DNA from: Synergistaceae bacterium
GTDB lineage: Bacteria; Synergistota; Synergistia; Synergistales; Thermovirgaceae
Assembly (NCBI GenBank): GCA_003446665.1
Contig: DMCT01000054.1
Coordinates: 1-5,439 of the forward strand
Length of the DNA stretch: 5,439 bases
Reading direction: 5' to 3'
Below are positions 5,345-5,439 of the stretch, piece by piece. Positions within the stretch are counted from its first letter, which is position 1. The number at the start of each line of letters is the position of its first letter. Below the pieces are notes generated by a model that worked only from the letters and a program-made list of their open reading frames with translations, was not told the origin of the DNA and searched no databases. The translations under genes were made by a program, and so were the position numbers.

Positions 5345-5439
5345 ACGGACGCAGTCCGTGTTAGGGGTTTTGGTTTTGTATTTCGGTTCTAGAAACTATT
5401 TTGATACTTGCATGGCTTTTATCGACCCGCGTGGAAATA
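5345..5439. repeat. Composite tandem repeat, copy B (runs to the window edge)
   Basis: This copy repeats box 1 exactly (5345-5363) and box 2 exactly (5399-5431), with a 35-bp T-rich middle that has diverged from copy A. After box 2 the sequence differs from copy A (TGGAAATA against AGCCTCTT). The hairpin is weaker here: 6 bp plus flanking G-T pairs, compared with 13 bp in copy A. The copy may be cut by the window end or may end naturally there. Confidence 0.8.

Noticed and set aside
5209..5439. CRISPR array
   Set aside because: There are only two units with 135-136 bp period, the repeated parts are two separate boxes, and the middle sections are related to each other rather than being unique spacers.

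Overview
The window is bacterial chromosomal DNA, densely coded and read almost entirely on the plus strand. From left to right it holds: the 3' end of pheT (phenylalanyl-tRNA synthetase beta chain); a small ZapB-like coiled-coil gene; zapA; a cvpA-family membrane-protein gene; a full-length mutS2; a tRNA-Arg(CCG) gene with its own promoter and terminator; a complete Asp/Glu-racemase-superfamily gene; and about 230 bp of non-coding DNA built from two copies of a roughly 136-bp composite repeat.

The order pheT - zapA - cvpA - mutS2 is a known conserved arrangement, best known from Firmicutes and related anaerobes. The additional coiled-coil gene in front of zapA, the moderate GC content by eye and the racemase-family gene would suit Synergistota or a related lineage. 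That placement is an inference from gene order and protein style; no marker in the window fixes it. The first five genes are closely spaced (gaps of 17, 24, 5 and 47 nt) and probably form one operon. It would link tRNA charging (PheT), Z-ring assembly (ZapB-like, ZapA), an inner-membrane protein (CvpA) and a MutS-family ATPase (MutS2) now associated with both recombination control and stalled-ribosome rescue. I see no strong terminator between pheT and the end of mutS2.

After mutS2 the transcription units change. A near-consensus -35 (TTGACA) and a weak -10 lie just ahead of a well-formed tRNA-Arg(CCG) with encoded CCA, followed by a perfect 11-bp terminator hairpin. The racemase-family gene follows with a good ribosome binding site. 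Its stop codon lies inside a perfect 13-bp terminator hairpin.

The part least explained by known features is the right edge (about 5209-5439). There a 19-bp hairpin box and a 33-bp box are each repeated exactly, about 136 bp apart, while the DNA between them has diverged. An 11-bp inverted repeat encloses the segment joining the copies. The first hairpin box doubles as the terminator of the racemase gene. This looks like part of a repeat family or a structured RNA element that continues past the window, and it is the best candidate for something undescribed. A second point of interest is the Smr domain of MutS2, where the usual LDLR motif has lost its aspartate.
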